64,000 nucleotides of DNA from Planctomycetota bacterium (GTDB taxonomy: Bacteria; Planctomycetota; Planctomycetia; Gemmatales; Gemmataceae), in contig JACPZP010000031.1 of assembly GCA_016195405.1 (NCBI GenBank), positions 1-64,000 on the forward strand, written 5' to 3'. Made by a program: the position numbers and the translations under genes. Positions within the stretch are counted from its first letter, which is position 1, and each line of letters starts with the position of its first letter. The notes under the pieces are model-generated. The model saw nothing but the letters and a program-made list of their open reading frames with translations. It did no database searches and was not told the origin of the DNA. Of the stretch, positions 8,348 to 16,680 are shown one piece after another.

Positions 8348-9058
8348 GTGGAGCGACTGAACAAATTCTTGGCGCACGCGGGACTCGGATCGCGGCGGCA
8401 TTGCGAGGAACTCATCCTCGCCGGGCGCGTCAGCATCGATGGCGCCCCGGTGCGCGAACTTGGCACGCGCGTGGCGCCGGAACAAAACGTGCAGGTGGAC
8501 GGCCGGCCGATCAAGGCCGAACGCTTCGTCTACTGGCTCGTCAACAAGCCGCGCGGGCACCTGTGCACGAACAGCGATCCGGGCGGCCGGCCGCTGGCAA
8601 TCGACCTTGTGCCGCACGTTCCACAGCGCATCTACACCGTAGGCCGGCTCGACGTGGACAGCGAGGGGTTGCTGCTTCTGACCAACGACGGCGACTTGGC
8701 CAATCGCCTTACGCATCCGCGCTTTGGCGTGGAAAAGACTTATTTGGTGCAAGTGGCGGGTAAGCCGGCGCGCGACGATTTTCAAAAGCTGCAGAAGGGC
8801 GTTTGGCTGAGCGACGGGCACGTTCGGGCCAAGAGCGTCAAGCCGCTCAAGAAACAAGGCGACAGCACCTGGCTGCGGATCGTCCTGAACGAAGGCAAGA
8901 ACCGCGAGATTCGCCGTATGCTTGCCCGGCTCGGGCACAAAGTAATGCGCCTCAAGCGCCTGGCCCTTGGGCGACTGGAGCTGGGACGCCTGGGCACGGG
9001 GCGCTCGCGTCCCGTGTCTTCGCAAGAATTGAAATGGCTGCGCGGGACCAAGGATTGA
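8348..9058 (+). CDS. rluB: RsuA/RluB-family pseudouridine synthase
   Basis: This is a 236-residue enzyme that isomerises a specific uridine in rRNA to pseudouridine. Residues 1 to about 60 form an S4 RNA-binding domain (RLNKFLAHAGLGSRRHCEELI). The catalytic domain has the family's GRLDVDSEGLLLLTNDG motif with the nucleophilic Asp, and the KTYLVQV and GKNREIRRM blocks. Length and order fit RluB/RluE/RsuA enzymes. RluB (23S U2605) is the most likely by N-terminal domain, but the exact target cannot be fixed from sequence alone. The start is GTG at 8348, the first codon of the S4 domain. It is followed after 30 bases by moeA. Confidence 0.9.
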   Translation: MERLNKFLAHAGLGSRRHCEELILAGRVSIDGAPVRELGTRVAPEQNVQVDGRPIKAERFVYWLVNKPRGHLCTNSDPGGRPLAIDLVPHVPQRIYTVGRLDVDSEGLLLLTNDGDLANRLTHPRFGVEKTYLVQVAGKPARDDFQKLQKGVWLSDGHVRAKSVKPLKKQGDSTWLRIVLNEGKNREIRRMLARLGHKVMRLKRLALGRLELGRLGTGRSRPVSSQELKWLRGTKD

Positions 9059-9088
9059 GGATCGAGGGACCACGGACGGACGGAAGCC

Positions 9089-10171
9089 ATGCAACCAGAA
9101 GACGTCTCCATCGGGATGGATCGCGATGCACCTGGGCGGCAATTTCGGGCCGCGCTGGATTTGCGCCCGCTGACTCCCGAAGAGGAAGACGTGTGGCAGG
9201 CGTGGGGGCGCGTGCTGGCCGAGGACGTCGTCGCGCCCGTTGACGTTCCGTGCTTCGACCGCTCCCTCGTCGATGGCTTCGCCGTGCGCGCCGAAGACAC
9301 TGATGACGCGGTGGAAGATCGGCCGCGCTCCTTCACTCTCACGGGCGAGACTCCCGCTCTTGGCGTGGCGCCGGCGAAGACAGTTGATCCGGGGTTCGCA
9401 GGCAGGGTGATCCGTGGTTCTATGATTCCGCCAGGGGCGAACGCGGTAGTGGCGGCCGCCGAGGCCATGGTGGACGGAAACTTGGTGTCGATTCGCCGGC
9501 CGGTGACGCGGGGAACGAACATCACCGCGGCGGGCGCCGAAATCGCTCGCGGCCAAAGGCCATTAAATCGAGGCGACCTTCTCGGCTCGCGTGAAACCGG
9601 CATCCTGGCCGCGCTGGGAATCGCCCGCGTGCAGGTCTATCCCAAGCCACGGGCTGCGATCCTTTCGACGGGCAATGAATTGATTCCACCCGGGAGGGAA
9701 TGGAGCCCCGGCATGGTCTACGACGGCAGCGCCACAGCGCTTTGCGATGCCGTCCGCGAACTCGGTGGCGAGCCCGTTTACTATGGCATTGTCCCGGACG
9801 ACGAAATCGCCTTGCAGCGGGCGCTCTGGCAAGCGCTGGCATGCGACGTGATCCTGCTCTCGTGCGGCGCCTCGAAGGGGGAAGGCGACCCCGCGTCTCG
9901 CGCCGCGGCCAACTTGGGCCGGCCTGGCGTCATTGTTCAAGGCACGACCCAAGACCCGGCCAAGCCTTTCTGCCTCGCCGCCGTGGACGTGCCCCCTCGA
10001 GGCCAGCCCATTAGTTTCCCGTTAAGCCGCGCGCGGCAAGATGAGTGTGCCGTCCCCAGAGGAAGAAGAGTGCCCGTGGTGTTGCTGGCTGGGTTTCCGA
10101 CGTCGGCGATGGCATCCTTCCACGAATTCGCCGCTCCCGTCATCCGGACTTTGGCAGGGCGATCGCCGTAA
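9089..10171 (+). CDS. MoeA-like molybdopterin molybdenumtransferase, C-terminally short
   Basis: The 360-residue product has MoeA domains I-III. MoeA inserts molybdate into adenylylated molybdopterin. Recognisable blocks are PCFDRSLVDGFAVRAEDT, the GSMIPPGANAVV loop, STGNELIPPG and PGMVYDGSATAL. The usual GGVS-x-G-x-x-D motif reads CGASKGEGD, and the LPGNP motif reads LAGFPTSA. These variants fit the subfamily that elsewhere carries a fused substrate-binding domain. Here the protein stops right after 'APVIRTLAG', so the C-terminal domain IV is absent. No continuation is seen in the other frames downstream. About 20 extra residues precede LAGFP. No other molybdenum-cofactor gene is in the window. 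Confidence 0.8.
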   Translation: MQPEDVSIGMDRDAPGRQFRAALDLRPLTPEEEDVWQAWGRVLAEDVVAPVDVPCFDRSLVDGFAVRAEDTDDAVEDRPRSFTLTGETPALGVAPAKTVDPGFAGRVIRGSMIPPGANAVVAAAEAMVDGNLVSIRRPVTRGTNITAAGAEIARGQRPLNRGDLLGSRETGILAALGIARVQVYPKPRAAILSTGNELIPPGREWSPGMVYDGSATALCDAVRELGGEPVYYGIVPDDEIALQRALWQALACDVILLSCGASKGEGDPASRAAANLGRPGVIVQGTTQDPAKPFCLAAVDVPPRGQPISFPLSRARQDECAVPRGRRVPVVLLAGFPTSAMASFHEFAAPVIRTLAGRSP

Positions 10172-10352
10172 AGGGCTTCGGAAATCTAGGTGAGATAGGC
10201 CCGGTGGCGATGGGCGCGCCCCCGGGTCGTTCTCCTCCCGATAGAACCCTTCGGCGTCGCAACTCACCTTGGGGTATCAAGTCGGGTCGCCAGCGATTGT
10301 GTGCGGCGTCTGGGTGGCTGTCAATGAAATAATCGCCTGAATTCTCGATTTC

Positions 10353-10877
10353 TCACTCGACGGCCCGGCAGCCGGCTTCGTACCCGCGACTCCTGAAGAA
10401 CATCCTCCGACATCCGCGAAACTCACCCTGAAACTCGCTCAAAGGGACATCCATGTCAGGCGGTCGCGTCCCGTTCTTGCCATCAACGCGAGTCTCCTCG
10501 GTGATGCCGTCGGCATGGTAGACGGGCGTCCTCACCAGCGCTGAATGTTCGATCCGGTTTTCATTGCCCCAAACGATCACGTCGCCTGGAAGCACCTCCA
10601 CCGCCGACTCTAGTCCGACGTAACCGTCGATCAACACCTTGAACATCTCCGACCACTGCACCCAAAACGGCCCTTGGGGCGCGTCTTGGGTCCGGAGCGT
10701 GAAGCCGTGGCAGTTAAAGCGCTCGTACGATTCGCCTTCGAGGATCCGCCAAAGCTCCAAGTCCGTTCCTATAGTTGTTTTCACGGCAAAAATGGCCGCC
10801 CAAACCAAGCGATCAATCGGTTGGAGCTTGACGCTTCGCGTGATGCACGTCGGCTCGAGAGTTCGCCAGTCGATCAT
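10353..10877 (-). CDS. Possible papain-fold (NlpC/P60- or CHAP-like) protein
   Basis: This is a 174-residue soluble protein. It has an FNCHGF motif in the middle and a PGDVIVWGN...EHSALV block about 50 residues later. A Cys at the start of a helix and a His in a GDVI..W...H strand are the arrangement seen in NlpC/P60 and CHAP hydrolases, so a papain-like fold is inferred but unproven. No signal peptide is seen. The frame stays open upstream to 10976, but that extension is encoded by tandem repeats and is unlikely to be translated. The ATG at 10877 is taken instead, although no clear Shine-Dalgarno sequence precedes it. It has no operon partner. Confidence 0.6.
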   Translation of the reverse strand: MIDWRTLEPTCITRSVKLQPIDRLVWAAIFAVKTTIGTDLELWRILEGESYERFNCHGFTLRTQDAPQGPFWVQWSEMFKVLIDGYVGLESAVEVLPGDVIVWGNENRIEHSALVRTPVYHADGITEETRVDGKNGTRPPDMDVPLSEFQGEFRGCRRMFFRSRGYEAGCRAVE

Positions 10878-10944
10878 GGCGGCGTGATCCCAAGGACTTG
10901 CAGAGCAAGCCCGACGCGAAGGCAAGTAATGGGGAGGCGAACGG

Positions 10945-10992
10945 ATGGGCACGCGAATGGGCACGCGAATGGGCACGCGATGGGCAGGCGGA
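10945..10992. repeat. 12-bp tandem repeat upstream of the papain-fold gene
   Basis: Three exact copies of ATGGGCACGCGA (10945-10980) are followed by a diverged fourth (10981-10992) and further G/A-rich sequence to about 11030. The array lies between two minus-strand genes. It could vary in copy number and so alter leader length. Confidence 0.85.
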
Positions 10993-11108
10993 CGGGAACG
11001 AGGACGGGAAACGGACGCGGATGGGGAAGGGGTTGTTACAACCTTAGTTCAGACCGCGGTTGCGGTCAAAATGACAAATCGTAATTGTTGGAGCAATTCC
11101 TGCGGATA

Positions 11109-11414
11109 TCACTTCCTTGGAGAGACACGCTTTTCTTCTACCTTTTTCCGTTCCGCCTCGCGCCAGGCTTGAAAATCTTCTTCCCGGTCAAAACGCATTG
11201 CCGGTAGCCAATACGACGGATCCGTGTTCATCCGCATCACCCAAGTTTTTCCAGTCGTGGTCTCCAAGAGGATGGCGCCATCGCCCGCTGGGGCGACCAT
11301 ATAGCGCTCGCCTTCCGTTTTCTTCGGCCCCGGTTGTCCTTGTTGGGCCAGCGCCCATCCTGCCAATGACAACAGAGCGACACAAACTGCCCCGGCCCAG
11401 AAACTTTTGGACAT
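11109..11414 (-). CDS. Small secreted protein of unknown function
   Basis: The product is 101 residues. A signal peptide (MSKSFWAGAVCVALLSLAGW, cut near ALAQ) is followed by about 80 mature residues with the pattern 'GERYMVAPAGDGAILLETTTGKTWVM', which looks like a short beta-rich domain. A charged helix (EDFQAWREAERKKVEEKR) closes it. The ATG at 11414 is chosen because AAGGAG precedes it by about 8 bases. A much longer open frame upstream runs antisense to obg and is rejected. It is divergent from obg, 75 bases away. No function is recognised. Confidence 0.75.
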   Translation of the reverse strand: MSKSFWAGAVCVALLSLAGWALAQQGQPGPKKTEGERYMVAPAGDGAILLETTTGKTWVMRMNTDPSYWLPAMRFDREEDFQAWREAERKKVEEKRVSPRK

Positions 11415-11489
11415 GGCATTCTCCTTTTGCGCTCGGCTCCATTTGTGGAGGCGAAACGAGATTGTGGATGCGGCCACTACAATATACTT

Positions 11490-12488
11490 ATGTTCGTCGA
11501 TCGGGTAACCATTTTTGTCAAGGGAGGAGACGGCGGCCGCGGCTGTTGCAGCTTCCGGCGCGAGAAATACGTTCCTCGCGGCGGACCCGACGGCGGCGAC
11601 GGCGGCAAGGGCGGCGACGTCATCCTCCGCGCCGTGGCCGGCACCGACAGCCTGGCTGAGATCGTCAATCGCAAGCACTGGAAGGCCCAGAGCGGCGAAG
11701 GCGGCATGGGCAGCAACTGCTACGGCAAGCAGGGGAAGGACCTCACCATGGCTGTGCCGCCCGGAACCATCATTTACGATCGCGAACGCGGCCACATTCT
11801 GCGCGACTTGACGGCAGCGGGCGAAGAAGTGATCGTCGCCAAGGGCGGCAGGGGAGGCCGCGGCAACAAGGCGTTCGCCACCGCCGTCAACCGTACGCCG
11901 CGGCAAGTCGAGCCCGGCGAACCCGGCGAGGAGCGCTGGCTGATCCTGGAGCTGAAAGTCATCGCTGACGCCGGTCTAATCGGTTTACCCAACGCCGGCA
12001 AGTCGACGCTGTTGAGCCGGCTATCCCAGGCCCAACCGGAGATCGCTGACTATCCCTTCACCACCAAGTATCCGAATCTTGGCATTGTTCGCTTTGGTGA
12101 CGACAAGAGCTTCGTGCTTGCCGACCTTCCGGGTCTGATCGAAGGGGCGCACTCGGGCGTCGGCCTAGGCCACGAGTTTCTGCGACACGTCGAACGAACG
12201 CGCGTTCTCGTCCACTTGGTGGAGCCGTTGCCGCCCGATGACAGCGATCCCTTGCAGAATTACCGCAACATCCGCCGCGAGCTGGAACTGTATCGCTCAG
12301 CACTGAGCGACATGCCCGAGATTGTGGCGGTGAGCAAGAGCGAGTTGACTGACAGCGAAGAGGTACGCGCGCGCCTGGAACGAGAGTTGGGCCGGGAGGT
12401 TTTAGGCATATCGGCGGTAACGGGGCAGGGGTTGGCGAAGTTGGTGAGCGCGGTGGCGCGGAGTGTGCAAGAGGTCCAATCTGTGTAG
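11490..12488 (+). CDS. obg: GTPase Obg/CgtA
   Basis: This 332-residue ribosome-associated GTPase is involved in large-subunit assembly. It has the glycine-rich Obg fold at residues 1-158 (DRVTIFVKGGDGGRGCCSFRREKY), then a G domain with GLPNAGKST (G1), DLPGLIEGA (G3) and an SKSE stretch in place of the usual NKxD (G4). It lacks the C-terminal OCT domain, as many Obg proteins do. The ATG at 11490 coincides with the conserved family N-terminus; an in-frame start at 11427 would add 21 unlikely residues. It is followed 71 bases later by coaX on the same strand, and then the MnmE-like GTPase. Confidence 0.96.
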   Translation: MFVDRVTIFVKGGDGGRGCCSFRREKYVPRGGPDGGDGGKGGDVILRAVAGTDSLAEIVNRKHWKAQSGEGGMGSNCYGKQGKDLTMAVPPGTIIYDRERGHILRDLTAAGEEVIVAKGGRGGRGNKAFATAVNRTPRQVEPGEPGEERWLILELKVIADAGLIGLPNAGKSTLLSRLSQAQPEIADYPFTTKYPNLGIVRFGDDKSFVLADLPGLIEGAHSGVGLGHEFLRHVERTRVLVHLVEPLPPDDSDPLQNYRNIRRELELYRSALSDMPEIVAVSKSELTDSEEVRARLERELGREVLGISAVTGQGLAKLVSAVARSVQEVQSV

Positions 12489-12559
12489 CCGAACTTGCAA
12501 ACGTTCGGGTTAGTCGGAATTCTCGCGATGTCCCCTACGCACCGCCCGGAGGCAGCAGT

Positions 12560-13318
12560 GTGAAGGTCAACTGCGTCGTCGATGTCGGCAACAGTTCCAT
12601 CAAATGGGGAATGGTGCGCGATGGCGCGGTGCGGGACGTTTCCTGTCTCGATTTAACGAATCAGCAGAATTGGTTGCAAAACTTCGAGGAATGGAAACGC
12701 TTGGCGCGCGGAGATCCGCTTTCGTGGGCCGTGGCCGGCTCCAACGCCGAGGTTCGCGATCAACACGTTCACTTCTTATCGCGGCTTAGCGAACGACAAG
12801 TATGCGTTCTCAAGGATTATCGCCAGTTGCCGCTTCAACTGAACGTGCATTTTCCGGAGCGCGTCGGCCTGGATCGCCTGCTTGATGCGGTGGCGGTCAA
12901 CTCGCGCCGAGCAGAAGGTCAACCGGCGGTCATCGTGGACGCTGGCTCGGCGGTGACCGTGGACCTGGTTGACGAAGCCGGCGTTTTCCAGGGCGGGGCG
13001 ATTTTTCCGGGTTTGCGTCTCATGGGCAGAGCTTTGCACGTCGGTACGGCCGTTTTGCCGGAGATCCGGGTCCAGAAGCCTTCGGATCCACCGGGCAAGT
13101 TCACGGAAGAGGCGATCGCCACCGGAATCTTTCATGCTGCGGCGGGCGGCATCATGAGCCTGGTGAAATGCTTTCAGTCCCAAAGAAAGGGTCCGCTACC
13201 AGTTTTTCTTGGCGGCGGCGACGGTCGCTTATTCCAACCATACCTGGCGGACCGCGACGTTGTCCTCTGGCCCGAGATGACGCTGGAGGGTATCCGGCTG
13301 AGCGCCGAGCATGTCTGA
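12560..13318 (+). CDS. coaX: Type III pantothenate kinase
   Basis: This 252-residue enzyme phosphorylates pantothenate in the first step of coenzyme A synthesis. CoaX signatures are visible: VDVGNSSIKWGMV (ATP/phosphate loop) at the N-terminus, ERVGLDRLLDAVA, and the VDAGSAVTVDLV...GGAIFPGL block with its acidic catalytic residue. The start is GTG at 12560 with GGAGG 7 bases upstream. Its stop overlaps the next gene's ATG by 8 bases, so the pair is translationally coupled. Many CoaX genes neighbour birA. Here the partner is instead a GTPase, with obg upstream. Confidence 0.95.
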   Translation: MKVNCVVDVGNSSIKWGMVRDGAVRDVSCLDLTNQQNWLQNFEEWKRLARGDPLSWAVAGSNAEVRDQHVHFLSRLSERQVCVLKDYRQLPLQLNVHFPERVGLDRLLDAVAVNSRRAEGQPAVIVDAGSAVTVDLVDEAGVFQGGAIFPGLRLMGRALHVGTAVLPEIRVQKPSDPPGKFTEEAIATGIFHAAAGGIMSLVKCFQSQRKGPLPVFLGGGDGRLFQPYLADRDVVLWPEMTLEGIRLSAEHV

Positions 13319-14441
13319 TCAAGCCAACCTTTTCTGTCTCTTGAGCCCTCCCGGCGCCGGCGCCATCGCCACGTTCGCGCTGCGCGGTCCGCGCGTTTGG
13401 AGCGTCATTCGCGAACGCTTCGCGCCTCTAAGTCCCGCTGTCAATCTGCCGGAGACTCCCGATGTGGGGAGCGTTTGGCCAGGCCGGCTCGGCGAAGACG
13501 CGCGCGATGACGTTGTCCTCGCCGTGAAAGCTTCCGATCCGGCGCCGTGGCTTGAGGTCCACTGTCACGGCGGCGCGGAAGTGATCCGTCTCCTGCACGA
13601 CCTCTTCGTTTCACGTTCACTCCGTGCCTGCACCTGGCAAGAATTTGAAGCAAACGCCGGCACACCGGAATGGCAGATCGCTGCTAAGGAAATGTTGCTC
13701 CAGGCCCCTACCGTCCGCACCGCCGCCATTCTGCTCGATCAATATCACGGCGCATTTTGGGAAGCGTTGGCCCGGATCATCACCAGCTTCGAACAGAAGG
13801 ACGCGTGCGCGTTTGCGCACCTTGAGCGGCTAGCGCGTTGGACCGAGTTAGGCCGGCATCTCGTCACCCCCTTTCGCGTCGGCATCGCGGGCGCGCCCAA
13901 CGTCGGCAAGAGCAGCCTGGTGAATGCCCTTGCCGGCTATTCCCGTAGCATCGTGTCGCCGACCCCCGGCACAACAAGGGATGTGGTGACCGCAAGCCTC
14001 GCCATCGACGGCTGGCCCGTGGATGTCTTCGACACCGCCGGCCTGCGCCAAACCGGTGAGACTTTGGAAAACGAGGGGATGCGTCTGGCTCGTTCTGCTC
14101 TGGACAACGCCGACCTGGTGCTCTGGCTGCTCGACGGCTCGGCGTCTCCGGTCTATGCCGAAAAGAAGTGGCCCCGAGTGTTAACTGTCATTAATAAGAT
14201 TGATCTGCCGCCGGCGTGGAATTGGGACGAGATTGAGGCGTGTCGGCTTTCCGCCAAGACACAAGAAGGGTTGACGGCGCTATGTCAACGCATTGCCGCG
14301 ACTTTGGTTCCAGAGGCGCCGCCTCCGGGCGAGGCCATGCCTTTCAATAGTTCTTGGGCGGAAAGAGTTGAAGGGGCTAAAGCCGCAGCGCAAAGTGGTG
14401 ATTGGGAAGCAGCCTGTGAACTCTTGAGATGGCAAGCATAA
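13311..14441 (+). CDS. MnmE/TrmE-like GTPase without the C-terminal Cys motif
   Basis: This 376-residue protein has the layout of MnmE: an N-terminal part with 'LLSPPGAGAIATFALRG' and the C-H-G-G motif (EVHCHGGAEVI), a helical middle, then an inserted Ras-like G domain. The G domain has GAPNVGKSS (G1), PGTTRD (switch), DTAGLRQTG (G3), NKID (G4) and LSAKTQEG (G5). True MnmE is about 450 residues and ends in C-x-G-K, whose Cys helps modify tRNA U34. This one ends SGDWEAACELLRWQA and lacks that motif. It is therefore more likely a paralogue with a different job than the tRNA-modifying enzyme. It overlaps coaX. Confidence 0.85.
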   Translation: MSDQANLFCLLSPPGAGAIATFALRGPRVWSVIRERFAPLSPAVNLPETPDVGSVWPGRLGEDARDDVVLAVKASDPAPWLEVHCHGGAEVIRLLHDLFVSRSLRACTWQEFEANAGTPEWQIAAKEMLLQAPTVRTAAILLDQYHGAFWEALARIITSFEQKDACAFAHLERLARWTELGRHLVTPFRVGIAGAPNVGKSSLVNALAGYSRSIVSPTPGTTRDVVTASLAIDGWPVDVFDTAGLRQTGETLENEGMRLARSALDNADLVLWLLDGSASPVYAEKKWPRVLTVINKIDLPPAWNWDEIEACRLSAKTQEGLTALCQRIAATLVPEAPPPGEAMPFNSSWAERVEGAKAAAQSGDWEAACELLRWQA

Positions 14442-14442
14442 C

Positions 14443-14517
14443 AAGCCCGCAGGCGAGTCTTCGAGCGTGCGGAGTGCCTCAAGAACCCCGCACGCTCGAA
14501 GACTCGCCTGCGGGCTT
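14443..14517. terminator. Perfect 30-bp palindrome between convergent genes
   Basis: The arms 14443-14472 and 14488-14517 are perfectly complementary over 30 bp, with a 15-base loop. The element fills the gap between the MnmE-like gene and bacterioferritin stops. It should act as a bidirectional terminator, although it is far longer and more perfect than termination requires. Confidence 0.85.
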
Positions 14518-14520
14518 GAA

Positions 14521-15003
14521 TTATTTCTTTTCTTCCGTGCCCATCTGCTCGGTCAGGTAATTCTCCAGGCCTACCATTTCAATCAACCCAAGCTGCGTTT
14601 CCAGCCAATCGACGTGTTCCTCGGATTCCACCAGGATCGGCTCGATCAACTCGCGGCTGCCGTGGTCTTTGAGCTTCGTGCAAAGCTCGATGGCGGCGTT
14701 GTAGTGTTTGACGCCGCTCATTTCGAGCGCCAGGTCATTGGTGAACTGCTCCTTGATATTGGAGCCGACGCGGATCACGTCATAGCGAGCGATCTCCGGC
14801 GTTCCTTCCAAGAAGAGAATGCGATCGATTAGCATTTCGGCGTGCTTCATCTCGCCCAGCGATTCTTCGTAGTGCTTCTTCGCCAGCTTGTTGAAGCCCC
14901 AATTCTTGCACATTTTGGCTTGGCAGAAATATTGATTGATGGCCGTCAACTCGACGGTAAGTGCCCGATTGAGCGTATCAATGACTTGCGGATCGCCCTT
15001 CAT
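14521..15003 (-). CDS. bfr: Bacterioferritin with an altered ferroxidase ligand
   Basis: This is a 160-residue bacterioferritin subunit, expected to form 24-meric iron-storage shells. Numbering matches E. coli Bfr without gaps: Glu18, Glu51, His54, Glu94 and His130 of the di-iron site are present, and so is Met52, the inter-subunit haem ligand. The sixth ligand is not as expected: position 127, normally Glu, is Ser (the sequence reads ESEEH instead of, for example, DEEGH), with Glu at 126, 128 and 129. AGGAG precedes the ATG by 6 bases. The NRAMP gene follows upstream on the same strand. Related metal-handling genes (SodC, MbfA) lie 15 kb away. Confidence 0.95.
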   Translation of the reverse strand: MKGDPQVIDTLNRALTVELTAINQYFCQAKMCKNWGFNKLAKKHYEESLGEMKHAEMLIDRILFLEGTPEIARYDVIRVGSNIKEQFTNDLALEMSGVKHYNAAIELCTKLKDHGSRELIEPILVESEEHVDWLETQLGLIEMVGLENYLTEQMGTEEKK

Positions 15004-15055
15004 GGGAATCTCCTAAGACAAGGGACTACCCGCTCATCCTAGGAATCAGTCGAAT

Positions 15056-16474
15056 CTATGGCGACGTAGGCCCGACGATCACTTTCCAGGCGTCGTCGAA
15101 TGCTCTAGGTAGGCCGTAAATGTCCAGAGCTGTGATGAGCAGGCAGGAAGTCCAGCCGGCGATAAGCAAGAACCAGCCGAGGGCGTGCGTTCCCATCCAT
15201 TTCCTGGAGCTTGTGAAGTGCAGTAGCGGAAACATGGCGAAGGGAAGCTGCATCGCCAGGACCACCTGGCTAAGCACGATCAGGTCGGTGACGCTCCGCT
15301 CGCCCCGACTCGCAATGATGAATATCGCGGGCACGATGGCGATGAGCCGTGTCATGAGCCGCCGCACCCACGGTCGGACGCGCCAGTACATGAAGCCTTC
15401 CATCACGACTTGCCCGGCCAGAGTGCCCGTGATGGTGCTGCTTTGGCCGCTGGCGAGGAGCGCAACCGCGAATAGCGTGCTGGCCAACGCCGTGCCGAGC
15501 AATGGCGCCAGGGTTAAGTAGGCGACTTGAATCCAGTCGGTGTCGTCGTTCAGAGGCACAGGCTCCTGCCCGGGAATCTCCACGCTGGATTGGCCGTGAA
15601 ACACAATTGCCGCCAGCACCAGGATGGCCGCGTTTACGAGGAACGCCACGGAAAGTGCGGCGACCGTGTCAATGGTGTTGAAGCGATTCGCCCTGCGAAT
15701 CCAGTGTTCATCCGTACGTGCTTGGCGGGATTGCACCAGCGCTGAATGAAGGTAAAGGTTATGGGGCATGACCGTGGCGCCAATAATGCCGATGGCGAGC
15801 ACAATCATCGTTTCATCATTACGCAATCCGGGCGACAGCAAAGCCCGCCCCATCTCCGCGAAGTCGGGCTGGGTTTGCGGTAAAACGAAAATCTCGATGT
15901 AGTAGCAGGCGCCGATCGTCCCGACAAGCACGACGATGATCGCTTCGATGAAGCGCATGCCCAAGCCCTGCAGCGTCAGGAGCAACAAGACGTCAAAGGC
16001 GGTGATCGCCACGGCCCAGAGCAACGGAATGTGGAAGAGCAGATTGAGCGCCACGGCGCTGCCCAGCACCTCGGCCAAATCGCACGCGGCGATGGCCAAC
16101 TCGCAAAAGAGCCAGTTGGGCCAGCGCGTCCATCCTGGGTAGTAGTCCCGACAGGCTTGAGCCAGGTCTTTGCCGGTGACGATTCCCAGCCGCGCGGAAA
16201 TGATCTGCAAGATGACGGCCATGAAGCTGGAGAGCGCCACCACCCAGAGCAACTCATAGCGATAGAGGGCGCCGGCCTTGAGGTCGGTCGCCCAGTTGCC
16301 AGGGTCCATGTAGCCGACGCTTACGAGGAACGCCGGTCCCGCGAAGGCCCGCAGGTGCCTCCAGAATCCGGCGGTAGCCGGCGGCACTTCGACGGTGCCG
16401 TGCAGTCCTTCCAAGGAGCGTGCGCCCGCGCCAGTATTATTGGTCGTTTCCATGGTTCCACATTCATTAGGCAT
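15056..16474 (-). CDS. mntH: NRAMP-family divalent metal transporter
   Basis: The 472-residue membrane protein of the NRAMP family imports Mn2+/Fe2+ with protons. The metal-binding DPGN motif of TM1 is intact (GYMDPGNWATDLKAG), as is the TM6 'ATVMPHNLYLHSALV' block with its conserved M-P-H, and the family's loop GQSSTITGTLAGQ. About eleven hydrophobic segments are visible. The start is either the ATG at 16474 or the one at 16453. The 37-residue hydrophilic N-terminus is typical. It lies 53 bases upstream of bfr on the same strand, so iron/manganese import and storage may be co-expressed. Confidence 0.95.
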   Translation of the reverse strand: MPNECGTMETTNNTGAGARSLEGLHGTVEVPPATAGFWRHLRAFAGPAFLVSVGYMDPGNWATDLKAGALYRYELLWVVALSSFMAVILQIISARLGIVTGKDLAQACRDYYPGWTRWPNWLFCELAIAACDLAEVLGSAVALNLLFHIPLLWAVAITAFDVLLLLTLQGLGMRFIEAIIVVLVGTIGACYYIEIFVLPQTQPDFAEMGRALLSPGLRNDETMIVLAIGIIGATVMPHNLYLHSALVQSRQARTDEHWIRRANRFNTIDTVAALSVAFLVNAAILVLAAIVFHGQSSVEIPGQEPVPLNDDTDWIQVAYLTLAPLLGTALASTLFAVALLASGQSSTITGTLAGQVVMEGFMYWRVRPWVRRLMTRLIAIVPAIFIIASRGERSVTDLIVLSQVVLAMQLPFAMFPLLHFTSSRKWMGTHALGWFLLIAGWTSCLLITALDIYGLPRAFDDAWKVIVGPTSP

Positions 16475-16494
16475 GCCTACCGCTCATGGTAAGG
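16475..16494. promoter_or_regulatory. Short dyad at the mntH start
   Basis: An imperfect inverted repeat (GCCTACC at 16475-16481, GGTAAGGC at 16487-16494) abuts the upstream mntH start codon. Metal-responsive repressors often bind such sites in mntH promoters, but this sequence does not match a known MntR or Fur consensus that I can name. Confidence 0.25.
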
Positions 16495-16680
16495 CAAAAC
16501 TAACACAATGGCCAGCGGAACGCCAGGGCAACCTTTCATCAAGGTAAGCAAACGCCAGCCGGCTATGGCAATTACATTTCCGTTAATACCGCCATCCTCT
16601 CTAGGGTCCGAAGCGTACCAAGATATAATTCGGAGAACGAAGGAGATCGCTGCCGGAAGAATGAGGGTGGAGGCATGGAG

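Noticed and set aside
11109-11906. A long minus-strand frame covering the small secreted gene and part of obg
   Set aside because: The upstream part is antisense to obg. The ribosome binding site and signal peptide place the start at 11414.
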